From NCBI GenBank assembly GCA_902628305.1, contig CACOMK010000004.1, positions 1 to 55,273 of the forward strand: a stretch of DNA of 55,273 nucleotides, given 5' to 3'. Under the pieces are notes generated by a model that did not search any database, was not told where the DNA came from, and worked only from the letters and a program-made list of their open reading frames with translations. Within the stretch, counting starts at the first letter, position 1. Each line of letters opens with the position of its first letter. Positions 26,075-35,576 of this stretch are shown here, in pieces. A program made the position numbers and the translations under genes. Origin of the DNA: an uncultured Pelagibacteraceae bacterium. Its GTDB lineage: Bacteria > Pseudomonadota > Alphaproteobacteria > Pelagibacterales > Pelagibacteraceae.

Positions 26075-26962
26075 TTAAATTTTTTCAAGCACAGACTTAA
26101 CTGTATCGCCCATCACTGATGGATTTTTGGAAATAGTAACTCCACACTCTTTTAATATTTCAACTTTTTCTATTGCACTTTCGCCATAAGCTGAAACAAT
26201 TGCTCCTGCGTGACCCATTACTCTTCCCTTTGGTGCTGTAAGTCCTGCGATGTACCCAATTACTGGTTTTTTCATATTTTCTTTTGCAAATTCACCTGCT
26301 GCTACTTCTTGAGGACCTCCAATTTCACCTATCATTAAAATTGCATCAGTTTCATCATCTGTCTCAAATTTTTCAATTATATCCCTAAATGAACTTCCAT
26401 TAATTGGATCTCCACCTATTCCAACACTTGTAGAAATTCCAATACCTAAATTTTTCATTTGTTCTGCTGCTTCATAACCTAGGGTACCAGATCTGCTTAT
26501 AATTCCAACTCTACCTTCTTTATAAATATGACCTGGCATAATTCCTAACATTGATTTACCAGGGCTAATGATACCTGCACAATTTGGTCCTACAAGTGTC
26601 ATTTTTTCATTTCTAGAATACCTTCTCATGTATCTTTTAATTCTAATCATGTCATGTGATGGAATACCATCAACTATAGCTACACAAGTTTTTATACCCG
26701 CATCTGCTGCTTCCATTGCAGAGTCTGCCGCAAAAGCTGGTGGCACAAATAATATTGATGCTGTCGCACCAGTGTGTTTAACAGCATCTTTAACAGTGTT
26801 AAAGACAGGCCTGTCTAAATGTTTTTGCCCGCCTTTTCCTGGTGTGACACCACCAACAACATTTGATCCATATTTTATCATTTCTTCTGCATGGAAAGTT
26901 CCCATCTTTCCAGTGAAACCTTGAATTAAAATTTTTGTATCTTTTTCAATTATAACTGCCAT
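26075..26962 (-). CDS. mtkB: Malate-CoA ligase alpha subunit (MtkB), or SucD
   Basis: This is the 295-residue alpha subunit of an acyl-CoA synthetase of the succinate/malate-CoA ligase type. CoA-binding 'GFTGKMGTFHAEE' and 'GGVTPGKGGQ' are present, and the phosphohistidine is H251 in 'MGHAGAIV'. Several features read as malate thiokinase rather than SucD from memory of both: 'IKRYMRRYSRNEKMTLVGPNCAGII', in part (with an inserted stretch before GPNC), and 'SPGKSMLGIMPGHIY', where SucD usually has PGE..IGIMPGHIH. The adjacent malyl-CoA lyase supports MtkB. If no other sucCD exists in the genome, it could still serve the TCA cycle. Confidence 0.72.
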   Translation of the reverse strand: MAVIIEKDTKILIQGFTGKMGTFHAEEMIKYGSNVVGGVTPGKGGQKHLDRPVFNTVKDAVKHTGATASILFVPPAFAADSAMEAADAGIKTCVAIVDGIPSHDMIRIKRYMRRYSRNEKMTLVGPNCAGIISPGKSMLGIMPGHIYKEGRVGIISRSGTLGYEAAEQMKNLGIGISTSVGIGGDPINGSSFRDIIEKFETDDETDAILMIGEIGGPQEVAAGEFAKENMKKPVIGYIAGLTAPKGRVMGHAGAIVSAYGESAIEKVEILKECGVTISKNPSVMGDTVKSVLEKI

Positions 26963-26965
26963 TTT

Positions 26966-28126
26966 TTATTTTAATGCTGCCACTGCCTTATTTGCAGCAT
27001 CCTCTAATGTATTTGCCTCAATATAATTTAATTTACTATCTCTTAAGATTTTGTTTCCTTTTTCTACATTTGTACCGGCTAATCTAATTACTAGTGGAAC
27101 CTTAATTTCTATTTTTTCTAATGCCTGAACTATTCCTTCCGCAACCCAATCACATCTATTTATTCCAGCGAAAATATTTACTAAAATCACTTTCACCTTT
27201 TTATCCATGGTAATAAGCCTAAAAGCTTTTACAATTTTTTCAGGAGTTGCTCCTCCACCTACATCAAGGAAATTGGCTGGTTCTCCTCCAGCTAATTTAA
27301 TCATATCCATTGATGCCATTGCTAATCCGGCTCCATTAATAATATTTCCAATATTTCCCTCTAAACTTACATAATTAAGTCCTCTATCAGATGCGTAAAC
27401 CTCTTTCTCATCTTCCTGGGTTTTGTCTCTTAATTCGGAAACTTTATCTCTTCTAAACATCGCATTATTGTCAAAACTCATTTTGCAATCTAGTGCTAAT
27501 ATCTGTTTTTGTTTTGAAATTACTAACGGGTTAACTTCAACCATTGTAGCATCTAACTCGCTAAAAGCTTTAGCGCATCCCATAATAGTTTCTGAGGCTC
27601 TTCTAATTAATTCGGGTTCAATACCTAATCCAAATGCTAGTTCTCTTGCTTGAAAACTTTGAATTCCAACTGCAACTTCAATTTTAGATCGAATAATGGA
27701 ATCTGGCTTTTCTTTAGCAATTTCTTCAACACTCATTCCTCCCTCTGTTGAGGCTACGACCATTATACTTTCCGATGCTCTATCAAAAACTAATCCTAGA
27801 TATAATTCTTTTTCTATATCTGTTGCTTCTTCAATATAAATTCTATTTACTATTTTTCCTTCAGGACCTGTTTGATTGGTAACTAGTTTTTTACCTAAAA
27901 GTTTATCTGTTGCTTGAGCAACTTCTAAAGGAGAGTTACAAACAATTACTCCCCCCGCTTTACCTCTGGCACCTGAGTGTATTTGTGCTTTAACAACCCA
28001 TTTTGATCCACCTATTTCTCTGGCTTTATTTTCTGCAGTTTCGGGACTATAAACAATTCCACCTCTTGGAATTGTAACTCCAAAACTTTGTAAAATTTCT
28101 TTAGCTTGATACTCGTGAATATCCAT
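26966..28126 (-). CDS. mtkA: Malate-CoA ligase beta subunit (MtkA), or SucC
   Basis: This 386-residue subunit has the ATP-grasp fold with 'KAQIHSGARGKAGGV' (residues 46-60), the Mg site 'VEVNPLV' (197-202), and the C-terminal CoA-ligase domain with 'NGAGLAMASMDMIKLAGGEPANFLDVGGGAT' in part. The residues at 317-331 read NIFAGINRCDWVAEG, which I associate with malate-CoA ligase; SucC usually has NIFGGIMRCD.(I/V)AEG. 'FDNNAMFRRDKV' is likewise MtkA-like. Reaction: malate + ATP + CoA to malyl-CoA. It lies two bases after mcl and three before mtkB. Confidence 0.72.
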   Translation of the reverse strand: MDIHEYQAKEILQSFGVTIPRGGIVYSPETAENKAREIGGSKWVVKAQIHSGARGKAGGVIVCNSPLEVAQATDKLLGKKLVTNQTGPEGKIVNRIYIEEATDIEKELYLGLVFDRASESIMVVASTEGGMSVEEIAKEKPDSIIRSKIEVAVGIQSFQARELAFGLGIEPELIRRASETIMGCAKAFSELDATMVEVNPLVISKQKQILALDCKMSFDNNAMFRRDKVSELRDKTQEDEKEVYASDRGLNYVSLEGNIGNIINGAGLAMASMDMIKLAGGEPANFLDVGGGATPEKIVKAFRLITMDKKVKVILVNIFAGINRCDWVAEGIVQALEKIEIKVPLVIRLAGTNVEKGNKILRDSKLNYIEANTLEDAANKAVAALK

Positions 28127-28128
28127 AA

Positions 28129-29067
28129 TTATTTACTATTGATTAATTTATCTATATTTACAATATTTTCTGCCATTCTGGATGATGCAGCATCGATCAT
28201 TCTTCCATCAAGTTGTGCAGCTCCTTTTCCTTCTTTAGCAGCCTTATCAAGTTCTTCTAAAATTCTTTTTGCTTTATTAACCTCCGCCTCTGGTGGAGAA
28301 AAAACATTATTAGCTAGCTCTATTTGTGAAGGGTGTATCGCCCACTTACCTTCTATACCAATTGCAGCCCCTCTTTTCGCTGCAGCAATGTAAGCATCTG
28401 GGTCGTTAAAATCTCCGAAAGGTCCATCTATTGCTCTCAAACCATAAGCTCTACAAGTCATAACCAGTTGTGATAAACCATGATGCCATTGATCACCAGG
28501 ATAGTCAGGATTTAAACCTCCTATAACAACGGTTCTTGCTCTTAAACTTGCTGCATAATCTGCAACACCAAAATGCAAAGCTTCGAGTCTCTCACTTGAT
28601 TTTGCAATTTCTTTTATATTAGACATACCTAATGCAGTTTCAATTAAACATTCAATTCCAATTTTATTTTTTAATTTTTTATTTGTTTCAATTTGCGTCA
28701 ATAAACAATCGACCATATAAACGTCACTAGCTGTCCCTGCTTTAGGAACTAAAATAGTATCTACATTTTCGCCTGCTTGTTCTACTATTTCAACTAAATC
28801 ACTATACATATAATGTGTATCAAGACTGTTTATTCTTACTGAAATTGTTTTACCTTTTTCTTTCCATTTAATTTCATTCAGAGCTTTAATAACGTTTGCT
28901 CTAGCTGTTATTTTATCGTTAGGAGAAACTGCATCCTCTAAGTCTAAAAAAATATAATCTGCTGCAGAATTTAAAGCCTTTTCAAACATTTGAGGAGAAG
29001 AACCTGGAACTGCTAATTCACTTCTTTGCAATCTTGATCTTGCTGGTTTGTAGAATTTATGGCTCAT
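28129..29067 (-). CDS. mcl: Malyl-CoA lyase (HpcH/HpaI / CitE-like family)
   Basis: This 312-residue enzyme of the citrate-lyase-beta-like family cleaves malyl-CoA to glyoxylate and acetyl-CoA, or runs in reverse, and related enzymes also act on beta-methylmalyl-CoA. It begins 'RLQRSELAVPGSSPQMFEKA', in part, has 'DYIFLDLEDAVSPNDK' with the Mg-binding acidic cluster, 'IETALGMSNIKEIAKSSERL', 'GVADYAASLRARTVVIGG', 'AIDGPFGDFNDPD' and 'GKWAIHPSQIELANNVFSP'. These match serine-cycle type malyl-CoA lyases closely in my memory. A loop after 'NPDYPGD' is shorter than in methylotroph enzymes. It is the first gene of the operon with mtkA and mtkB. Confidence 0.88.
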   Translation of the reverse strand: MSHKFYKPARSRLQRSELAVPGSSPQMFEKALNSAADYIFLDLEDAVSPNDKITARANVIKALNEIKWKEKGKTISVRINSLDTHYMYSDLVEIVEQAGENVDTILVPKAGTASDVYMVDCLLTQIETNKKLKNKIGIECLIETALGMSNIKEIAKSSERLEALHFGVADYAASLRARTVVIGGLNPDYPGDQWHHGLSQLVMTCRAYGLRAIDGPFGDFNDPDAYIAAAKRGAAIGIEGKWAIHPSQIELANNVFSPPEAEVNKAKRILEELDKAAKEGKGAAQLDGRMIDAASSRMAENIVNIDKLINSK

Positions 29068-29137
29068 TTAGAAAAAAAGTATATCGCTTCTTAAAAGGAA
29101 AATTACTTATAGAATTTATAAGTATTTTATAAAAGTA

Positions 29138-29410
29138 TTATTTTTTTCTAGAGGATAGTTCTTCCATTATATCCTCAATTTTTATGCCATTAGCCTCAAG
29201 GTACATCATCAGGTGGTAAAGAACATCTGCAGCTTCATGTATCTTATTTGAGTTTTCCTCCACCGCTTCTATTAGTTCATTTACTTCCTCAAGCACTTTT
29301 TCCTTAGCTAAATTTTTATCTTCTAAAAGTTTGTTTGTATAAGAACCTTCGATAGGATTATTTTTTCTTTCTCTTGCAAGTGAAATAAGTTCTTCTAAAA
29401 TTTTTAGCAT
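29138..29410 (-). CDS. hisE: Phosphoribosyl-ATP pyrophosphatase
   Basis: HisE removes pyrophosphate from phosphoribosyl-ATP in step 2 of histidine synthesis. The 90-residue MazG-like helical protein has 'GSYTNKLLEDKNLAKEKVLEEV' in part, and 'EAADVLYHLMMYLEANGI' with the metal-binding Glu and Asp residues. It is the last gene of the hisB-H-A-F-E run, one base after hisF. Confidence 0.93.
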   Translation of the reverse strand: MLKILEELISLARERKNNPIEGSYTNKLLEDKNLAKEKVLEEVNELIEAVEENSNKIHEAADVLYHLMMYLEANGIKIEDIMEELSSRKK

Positions 29411-29411
29411 G

Positions 29412-30164
29412 TTAAATTCTAACAGGTATATCTTTTGAAGCCAAATATTGTTTGGCTTCTTTTACTGAGTAAGTTCCATAATGAAAAATTGATGCAGCTA
29501 AAACTGCACTCGCACCAGATTTAATTCCTTCAGCTAAATGGTCTAATGTTCCAACGCCACCGGATGCAATAACTGGTATATTCACACTAGATGAAATTAT
29601 TTTCATTAATTCAATATCATACCCTGATTGAGTTCCATCTTTATCCATTGAAGTCACAAGTAATTCACCTGCTCCACAGTTCTCCATTTTTAAAGCAAAC
29701 TCTATAGCATTAATCCCTGTTGAGTTCCTTCCACCATGAGTGAAAATCTCCCATTTATCTCCACTTTTTTTAGCATCTATCGCTACCACAATACATTGTG
29801 ACCCAAATTTTTTAGAACTTTCCGCTACCACCTCTGGACTTTGAACAGCAGCAGTATTGATTGATACTTTATCTGCACCACAATTTAGTAATTTATTAAT
29901 ATCTTCAACACTTCTAACACCTCCTCCTACAGTTAATGGAACAAAGCAATTCTTAGATGTTCTTTCCACAACATGGTAAATAGTTTTTCTATTTTCATTT
30001 GAAGCAGTAATATCTAAAAAACAAATTTCATCAGCACCACCATCAGAATAAATTTTAGCTTGCTCAACAGGATCACCAGCATCTTTCAAATCAACAAAGT
30101 TAATACCTTTAACTACACGACCATTTTTAACGTCTAAACAGGGTATTATTCTATTTTTAAGCAT
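29412..30164 (-). CDS. hisF: Imidazole glycerol phosphate synthase, cyclase subunit
   Basis: HisF uses ammonia from HisH to convert PRFAR to imidazole-glycerol phosphate and AICAR. The 250-residue TIM barrel starts '[19 protein letters not shown]' with the catalytic Asp (D11 in E. coli numbering style), and contains '[14 protein letters not shown]', '[11 protein letters not shown]', '[16 protein letters not shown]' with the second catalytic Asp, and '[14 protein letters not shown]'. Its start overlaps hisA by eight bases. Confidence 0.98.
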   Translation of the reverse strand: MLKNRIIPCLDVKNGRVVKGINFVDLKDAGDPVEQAKIYSDGGADEICFLDITASNENRKTIYHVVERTSKNCFVPLTVGGGVRSVEDINKLLNCGADKVSINTAAVQSPEVVAESSKKFGSQCIVVAIDAKKSGDKWEIFTHGGRNSTGINAIEFALKMENCGAGELLVTSMDKDGTQSGYDIELMKIISSSVNIPVIASGGVGTLDHLAEGIKSGASAVLAASIFHYGTYSVKEAKQYLASKDIPVRI

Positions 30165-30882
30165 CTAGTTCCTTAACAAGTTCATCTAATTTAATATCAC
30201 CATCAAAGATAGCTTTCCCCACTATTATACCCTCAATGTTATTATTATTTAATTCTTTAGCTTTTTTAATGTCCTCAATTGAAGAAACTCCGCCAGATAT
30301 AATTACTGGGCAATTAGAAATATCTGCAACCTTTGCTGTCTCTTCAAAATTAGGACTTTGCTTCATTCCATCTCTATTAATGTCAGTATAAATCAATCTA
30401 CTTGCACCATAATCATTCACTTCTTTCAAGTAATCTAAAGTTAGTTTATTAGAATTTTCCTTCCAACCTGAAACCGACAAATACCCATCTTTAGCATCTA
30501 GCCCTAGAGCAATTTTATTTGGAAATTTTTCACAAGCTTCTTTTAAAAAAATTTTATCTTTTATTGCGGCACTACCCAAAATAACTTTTTCAACACCAGC
30601 ATCAGTATATTTCTGAATACTTTCTAAGTTTCTGATACCTCCACCAATTTCAATTTTAAGATCAAATTTAGTAACTATTTCTTGAATAATATCCAAACTA
30701 ACTGTTTCTCCAGTTAAAGCTCCATCTAAATCAACTATATGTAAGTTTTTAAAACCATGATCTTTATATTTTTCAGCTTGTTCAACTGGAGATATTGCAT
30801 ATTCAGTTTTGTTATGAAAGTCTCCTTTGACTAACCTCACACACTTTTTATCTTTAATATCTATTGCTGGAAATATTTTCAT
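30157..30882 (-). CDS. hisA: ProFAR isomerase
   Basis: HisA isomerises ProFAR to PRFAR. The 241-residue TIM barrel begins '[20 protein letters not shown]' in part, and shows '[12 protein letters not shown]', '[12 protein letters not shown]', 'LGSAAIKD', 'YTDINRDGM' with the second catalytic Asp, and '[13 protein letters not shown]'. It lies directly after hisH with no gap. Confidence 0.98.
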   Translation of the reverse strand: MKIFPAIDIKDKKCVRLVKGDFHNKTEYAISPVEQAEKYKDHGFKNLHIVDLDGALTGETVSLDIIQEIVTKFDLKIEIGGGIRNLESIQKYTDAGVEKVILGSAAIKDKIFLKEACEKFPNKIALGLDAKDGYLSVSGWKENSNKLTLDYLKEVNDYGASRLIYTDINRDGMKQSPNFEETAKVADISNCPVIISGGVSSIEDIKKAKELNNNNIEGIIVGKAIFDGDIKLDELVKELDA

Positions 30883-31509
30883 TTATAAACTTATAAAATT
30901 ATCGATTATTTTAAGTCCAGTTTTATCACTCTTTTCAGGGTGAAATTGGGTTCCAAAGATATTTTCCTTTTCAACAGAGCAAACAATATTTGATGAATAA
31001 TCTGTTGTTGCTAAAATAACATTTTTATCTTCTGGAACAAATTCATAACTATGTACAAAATACATATGAGAATAATTTTCTATATCTTTAAAAATTTTAC
31101 TGTCTTTAACAATGCTAATTTCATTCCAACCAATGTGAGGGAGTTTATATTTTCCGTTTTGGTTATCTATTTTTGATACTTTTCCAGAAATCCAACCAAG
31201 ACCCTTAGTTTCTGTTTCTTCAAAACCGACATCAGCAAACATTTGTAATCCTACACAAATTCCAAGAAGAGGTTTTTTGTTATTAATTGCAAACTCATTT
31301 AAGGTATCTACCAAACCACTGATGTTATTAAGTGCATCAACACAACTCTTAAACGAACCCTGCCCTGGTAAAACAACTTTGTCGGAAGATTCAATCCTAT
31401 TTAAATCTGAAGTTACTTCTATATTTACTTTATCTTTAGCAACTTCCTTAAAGGAGTTTATTACAGAGCTTATATTGCCCGAATTATAATCAACAATTGT
31501 GACGTTCAT
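30883..31509 (-). CDS. hisH: Imidazole glycerol phosphate synthase, glutaminase subunit
   Basis: HisH hydrolyses glutamine to supply ammonia to HisF. The 208-residue class I glutamine amidotransferase has 'IVDYNSGNISSV' at the start, 'LPGQGSFKSC', the catalytic Cys in 'GICVGLQMFA', and the His-Glu pair in 'GTQFHPEKSDKTG'. It sits between hisB (five bases) and hisA. Confidence 0.98.
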   Translation of the reverse strand: MNVTIVDYNSGNISSVINSFKEVAKDKVNIEVTSDLNRIESSDKVVLPGQGSFKSCVDALNNISGLVDTLNEFAINNKKPLLGICVGLQMFADVGFEETETKGLGWISGKVSKIDNQNGKYKLPHIGWNEISIVKDSKIFKDIENYSHMYFVHSYEFVPEDKNVILATTDYSSNIVCSVEKENIFGTQFHPEKSDKTGLKIIDNFISL

Positions 31510-31514
31510 TAAAC

Positions 31515-32105
31515 TTATAATGAGCCTTTAGTGGATGGGATACTCTTCTTATTTCTTGGATCCATCTCTAATGCAGCTCTCAATGATCTTGCTAAAGCTT
31601 TGTAACAAGACTCAATTATGTGGTGGCTATTATCACCGTAAATATTTTCAACGTGCATTGTAATACCAGAAGATTGAGAAAATGCTTGAAACCATTCTTT
31701 AAATAGTTCTGTGTCCATCTCTCCAAGTTTCTCAACTTTTAATTTTACTTTCCAGATCAAATAAGGTCTGTTTGAAACATCTATTGCAACTCTAGTTAAA
31801 GTTTCATCCATTGGAATAACTGTGTGCGCATATCTTTTTATTCCTACAAATTTTTTAGCCGCTTTTTTTAAAGCTTCGCCAATAGCAATCCCTGTATCCT
31901 CGGTTGTGTGGTGAAGATCTATATGAGTATCTCCTTTTGCTTTTACTTTTAGATCCATTAAAGAGTGCTTTGATAACTGCTCAAGCATGTGATCTAAAAA
32001 ACCTATACCAGTGTCAATTTGGTACTTACCTTTACCATCAATGTTTACTTCAACATTAATGCTAGTCTCTTTTGTTTTTCGAGATACTTTTCCTTTTCTA
32101 GCCAT
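31515..32105 (-). CDS. hisB: Imidazoleglycerol-phosphate dehydratase (monofunctional)
   Basis: HisB dehydrates imidazole-glycerol phosphate. The 196-residue monofunctional form has '[20 protein letters not shown]' in part, the Mn-binding '[17 protein letters not shown]', '[19 protein letters not shown]', and the C-terminal '[18 protein letters not shown]'. It is the first gene of the his run and is divergent from hslV; the 89-base spacer carries the hslVU promoter. Confidence 0.98.
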   Translation of the reverse strand: MARKGKVSRKTKETSINVEVNIDGKGKYQIDTGIGFLDHMLEQLSKHSLMDLKVKAKGDTHIDLHHTTEDTGIAIGEALKKAAKKFVGIKRYAHTVIPMDETLTRVAIDVSNRPYLIWKVKLKVEKLGEMDTELFKEWFQAFSQSSGITMHVENIYGDNSHHIIESCYKALARSLRAALEMDPRNKKSIPSTKGSL

Positions 32106-32159
32106 ATATTTTTAATGGTATACATACATAATCCCACTATATCAATATCAGTCTGAACA

Positions 32160-32189
32160 CTTGAAGTATCAAAAATAATTACCATTTAT
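32160..32189 (+). promoter_or_regulatory. Sigma-32 (RpoH)-like promoter for hslVU
   Basis: CTTGAA (32160-32165) and CCATTTAT (32182-32189) are separated by 16 bases, close to the heat-shock sigma consensus CTTGAA-N13-17-CCCATNT. hslVU is a known heat-shock operon in other proteobacteria. The downstream element ends only five bases before the hslV ATG, and no Shine-Dalgarno sequence is visible, so the transcript may be leaderless. Confidence 0.6.
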
Positions 32190-32194
32190 TAGTA

Positions 32195-32710
32195 ATGACA
32201 ACAATTGTACTAGTTAGAAAAAATAACGAAGTAGTAGTTGCTGGTGATGGACAGGTCAGTATGGGAAATACTGTTGTTAAAAGCACAGCTTCAAAAGTCA
32301 GAAAGATTGAAAAAAGAGATGTAGTAGCTGGGTTTGCAGGATCAACTGCTGATGCACTAACTTTATTTGAAAGATTAGAGGGTAAATTGGAAAAACATGC
32401 AGGAAATTTATCTAGAGCTGCTGTGGAGTTAGCTAAAGATTGGAGAACAGATAAATATTTAAGAAGACTAGAGGCACTAATGGCTGTCGGTGATAAAAAC
32501 AATAGCTATATTATTTCTGGTACTGGTGATGTCCTTGAGCCTGAAGGAGATGTAATTGGGATTGGTTCTGGTGGTAATTATGCACTTGCTGCAGGAAAAG
32601 TTTTAATGGAAGGTAATATGTCTGCAGAGGAAGTTGCTAAAAAAGCAATTAAAGTTGCTGCTGATATATGTGTTTTCACAAACGATAACGTTAAAATTGA
32701 GAAAATATAA
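32195..32710 (+). CDS. hslV: ATP-dependent protease peptidase subunit HslV
   Basis: HslV forms the proteasome-like peptidase core that works with HslU. The 171-residue protein begins [13 protein letters not shown], so Met removal exposes the N-terminal catalytic Thr; this fixes the start at 32195. '[13 protein letters not shown]', '[17 protein letters not shown]', '[20 protein letters not shown]' and '[12 protein letters not shown]' follow. Its stop overlaps the hslU start by one base. Confidence 0.98.
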   Translation: MTTIVLVRKNNEVVVAGDGQVSMGNTVVKSTASKVRKIEKRDVVAGFAGSTADALTLFERLEGKLEKHAGNLSRAAVELAKDWRTDKYLRRLEALMAVGDKNNSYIISGTGDVLEPEGDVIGIGSGGNYALAAGKVLMEGNMSAEEVAKKAIKVAADICVFTNDNVKIEKI

Positions 32711-34083
32711 TGGATAAATCAAACGTAACACAATTACATCCTACAGATAAAAATACAAACGAAGAAGCTTCATTAGTTAGCTCCTTATCTCCAAGAGAAA
32801 TAGTTTCAGAATTAGATAGATTTGTGGTTGGACAAAATAAAGCTAAAAGAGCAGTTGCTGTTGCATTAAGAAACAGATGGAGACGTCAAGCTCTTAAAGG
32901 TGAAATGAAAAATGAAGTTTTACCAAAAAATATTTTAATGATTGGGCCAACTGGTGTTGGAAAAACTGAAATTTCACGAAGATTATCTAAATTAGCAGAG
33001 GCTCCTTTTGTTAAAGTTGAAGCTACAAGATTTACTGAAGTTGGATATGTAGGAAGAGATGTAGAACAAATAGTAAGAGATCTAATCGAGATTGCTATCT
33101 CCATGGAAAAAGTAAAAAAAAGAAAGGAAGTTTTTGCTCAGGCTCAAAAAGCAGCCGAAGAAAAAGTTTTAGATGCTTTGGTTGGAAAAAAAGCAAGTCT
33201 GGCAACAAGGGAAAGTTTTAGAAAAAGATTAAGAAATGGTGATTTAGATGACAATGAAATAGAAATTGCTGTAAGCGATACTGGTTCAGGTGGTGCCTCA
33301 TTTGAGATTCCTGGTATGCCTGGAGCAAATGTTGGCATGATTAACATCGGTGAAATGATTGGCAAATCAATGGGTAATAAAGAAAAGAAAAAGAAAATGT
33401 CAGTAAAAGAATCTCATGAGATTTTAATCAATGACGAGTCAGATAAATTAATTGAACAAGATAAAATTATTAAAGCAGCAAAACTTTCAACAGAAAATAA
33501 TGGAATAGTTTTTCTAGATGAAATTGACAAGATTTCTGCAAGAACAGATAGAGTTGGAGGAGATGTTTCAAGAGAAGGTGTTCAAAGAGATTTATTACCT
33601 TTAATTGAAGGAACAACTGTTAATACAAAGCACGGTCCAATAAAAACAGATCATATTTTATTTATCGCATCTGGAGCCTTTCAGCTTGCAAAGCCATCTG
33701 ATCTACTTCCTGAATTGCAAGGAAGACTTCCTATAAGAGTTGAATTAGAGGCTTTAACTAGTGATGATTTTAAAAGAATTCTAAGAGAACCCGACTTTAG
33801 TTTAATTAAACAATACGTTGCGCTTTTAAAAACTGAAAATGTTGATCTTGAATTTTCTGATGATGGTATTGATGCGATTGCAAATATTGCATCTGAAGTA
33901 AATACCACTGTTGAAAATATTGGTGCCAGAAGATTGCACACAATAATTGAAAAAATTTTAGATGAAATAAGTTTTACTGCAACTGATCGAGCTGGTGAAA
34001 AAATTGTTATTAATAAAGAATATATTAATAAAAACCTAGATACTCTTGTTAAAGATACAGATCTATCAAAATTTATTTTATAG
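32710..34083 (+). CDS. hslU: HslU ATPase (unfoldase subunit)
   Basis: HslU is the AAA+ unfoldase that feeds HslV. The 457-residue protein has '[21 protein letters not shown]' in part, Walker A '[14 protein letters not shown]', '[19 protein letters not shown]', a basic and acidic I-domain, Walker B '[10 protein letters not shown]', the sensor region '[10 protein letters not shown]' and '[14 protein letters not shown]'. The C-terminus ends 'LSKFIL', as usual for insertion into HslV pockets. The last 11 bases overlap the convergent smr-domain gene. Confidence 0.98.
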   Translation: MDKSNVTQLHPTDKNTNEEASLVSSLSPREIVSELDRFVVGQNKAKRAVAVALRNRWRRQALKGEMKNEVLPKNILMIGPTGVGKTEISRRLSKLAEAPFVKVEATRFTEVGYVGRDVEQIVRDLIEIAISMEKVKKRKEVFAQAQKAAEEKVLDALVGKKASLATRESFRKRLRNGDLDDNEIEIAVSDTGSGGASFEIPGMPGANVGMINIGEMIGKSMGNKEKKKKMSVKESHEILINDESDKLIEQDKIIKAAKLSTENNGIVFLDEIDKISARTDRVGGDVSREGVQRDLLPLIEGTTVNTKHGPIKTDHILFIASGAFQLAKPSDLLPELQGRLPIRVELEALTSDDFKRILREPDFSLIKQYVALLKTENVDLEFSDDGIDAIANIASEVNTTVENIGARRLHTIIEKILDEISFTATDRAGEKIVINKEYINKNLDTLVKDTDLSKFIL

Positions 34084-34495
34084 ATTTATTTTTTTTTAAA
34101 TAAATATAAAAAGCTCCACCGCCACCATCTTCTAATTTAGCATTAGTTATTTCAATAATTTTACTCATTAAATCATGATTATTTGAAATAAATTCAGGAA
34201 CTGAATATTTTAAAATTCCAAGATCCTTTGAGACATATGGGTCTTTCTCATTTTCAGAATGAAGTCCTTTTCCAGTAACAACAATTAGTTTGTTAACATT
34301 CTCTAAGAAAGCCTTGTTTATAAAATCCTCTACAGCCTTATTGGCTCCATCCAATGTATAACCATGCAAATCTATCAACTTTGTTGAGTTATTTTTCTTT
34401 ATTTGAAACTTTAAATCTTTGTTAGGTAATTTTTCTTTACTTTTAACAAAGTTCTCCCAATCTCTTTTATTTTTATTTGTAATTTCGTCGTTCAA
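34073..34495 (-). CDS. Smr/MutS2-C-domain protein
   Basis: This 140-residue protein has an Smr domain in its C-terminal two thirds: '[20 protein letters not shown]', in part, with the LDxHG motif, and '[13 protein letters not shown]' with the TGxG turn. Smr domains are nucleases or nucleic-acid-binding modules. It is part of the conserved origin-proximal set and directly follows timA (no gap). The N-terminus is charged and lacks a signal peptide. Confidence 0.9.
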   Translation of the reverse strand: MNDEITNKNKRDWENFVKSKEKLPNKDLKFQIKKNNSTKLIDLHGYTLDGANKAVEDFINKAFLENVNKLIVVTGKGLHSENEKDPYVSKDLGILKYSVPEFISNNHDLMSKIIEITNAKLEDGGGGAFYIYLKKNKSIK

Positions 34496-35092
34496 TTATG
34501 TTAAAATATTAACAAGCTGCCAATTTGGATTTGAAGAAGTAATATCTCTTGAAAAAACCCATGTATCATAAATCTTCTTAATTTTTTCTGGATCACCAGA
34601 CACTATTTTTTTATCCTTATCTTTAATGCAAGTAATTACTTCTGCTATAAAATCTACAGTTACATTTAGAATTTTACCAATTTTTTTATGCTCCTTTATT
34701 GTGGCAGAATTTACACCGATAAATGTTATCTCAGCAAAGTGTCCTCTTGAACTTCTTTCTTTAAGTGCTTGATTAAACTGATTATAAATCTCATTATTTA
34801 AAAGTGATCTACTAGTAGTTATTTTGTTATCATTGTCACTAAAATCAGTAATAACTGTTTCATATGCGATCTTAGCTCCCTTTAAAAACTCCTCCTGAGC
34901 TTTATCATCAAATTTTTCATTAATTTTTTTTGTTTGTTCTTTACTAACTGTTTTTAGCACTTCTTTTAGCTGAGTAGGTGCTTTACCTTCGAAACCTGTT
35001 CTTTTGCCAAGTATTCCTCTCAGTCTCAAAAAAATAAACCCAGCGATCATCGCTAGTAAGATAATATCTATATACTCAAAACTATAACTCAT
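34496..35092 (-). CDS. Tim44-like domain protein (TimA)
   Basis: This protein of about 198 residues has one N-terminal membrane helix ('IDIILLAMIAGFIFLRLRGI') and a C-terminal Tim44-like domain ('FLKGAKIAYETVITDFS', 'RSSRGHFAEITFIGVNSAT'). I place the start at ATG 35092 (MSYSFEYID), because the longer frame needs a TTG and adds a non-conserved stretch. Alphaproteobacterial TimA is the proposed ancestor of the mitochondrial import factor Tim44. It is divergent from fxsA with a 58-base spacer. Confidence 0.85.
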   Translation of the reverse strand: MSYSFEYIDIILLAMIAGFIFLRLRGILGKRTGFEGKAPTQLKEVLKTVSKEQTKKINEKFDDKAQEEFLKGAKIAYETVITDFSDNDNKITTSRSLLNNEIYNQFNQALKERSSRGHFAEITFIGVNSATIKEHKKIGKILNVTVDFIAEVITCIKDKDKKIVSGDPEKIKKIYDTWVFSRDITSSNPNWQLVNILT

Positions 35093-35150
35093 GAATTTAT
35101 AGTAATTACTCTGTTGATTAATTTCAACCAGCAATTTAGATTAAGGACAA

Positions 35151-35576
35151 ATGAACTCAATTTTTTTGGCAATAATATTGGTTCCAATAATAGAAATTTA
35201 CCTTTTAATTAAGATTGGTTCTCAAATAGGTGCCTTATCTACAATTTTATTAATTTTTACTACTGCGGTGGTAGGTGTCTATTACGCAAAATATGAGGGT
35301 CTAAATACTCTTAAATCAGGTTTCACCCAATTAAGCAAAAATGAAACACCTGCATACGAAGTGATATCAGGGGCAGCAATTGCATTTGCCGCTCTGTTGT
35401 TAATAATTCCAGGATTTGCAACTGACGTAATAGGTTTTTTGCTTATTTTTCCCTTAACCAGAAAATTTATATTTAATAAATTTTCAAAAAAATTTCCCCA
35501 AAAACAACAAGAAAGAAATAATTTTATTGATGGTGAATTTGAAGATATAGAAGATGATAATGACAAAAAAATATAA
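35151..35576 (+). CDS. fxsA: FxsA-family membrane protein
   Basis: This 141-residue protein has helices at about 5-20, 27-45 and a paired region at 72-100. 'LVPIIEIYLLIKIGSQIG', 'TTAVVGVYYAKYEGLNTL' and 'ISGAAIAFAALLLIIPGFATD', in part, are the FxsA signature. E. coli FxsA affects phage exclusion; the usual function is unknown. It ends in an acidic tail, and secB starts 23 bases before its stop in another frame. Confidence 0.9.
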   Translation: MNSIFLAIILVPIIEIYLLIKIGSQIGALSTILLIFTTAVVGVYYAKYEGLNTLKSGFTQLSKNETPAYEVISGAAIAFAALLLIIPGFATDVIGFLLIFPLTRKFIFNKFSKKFPQKQQERNNFIDGEFEDIEDDNDKKI

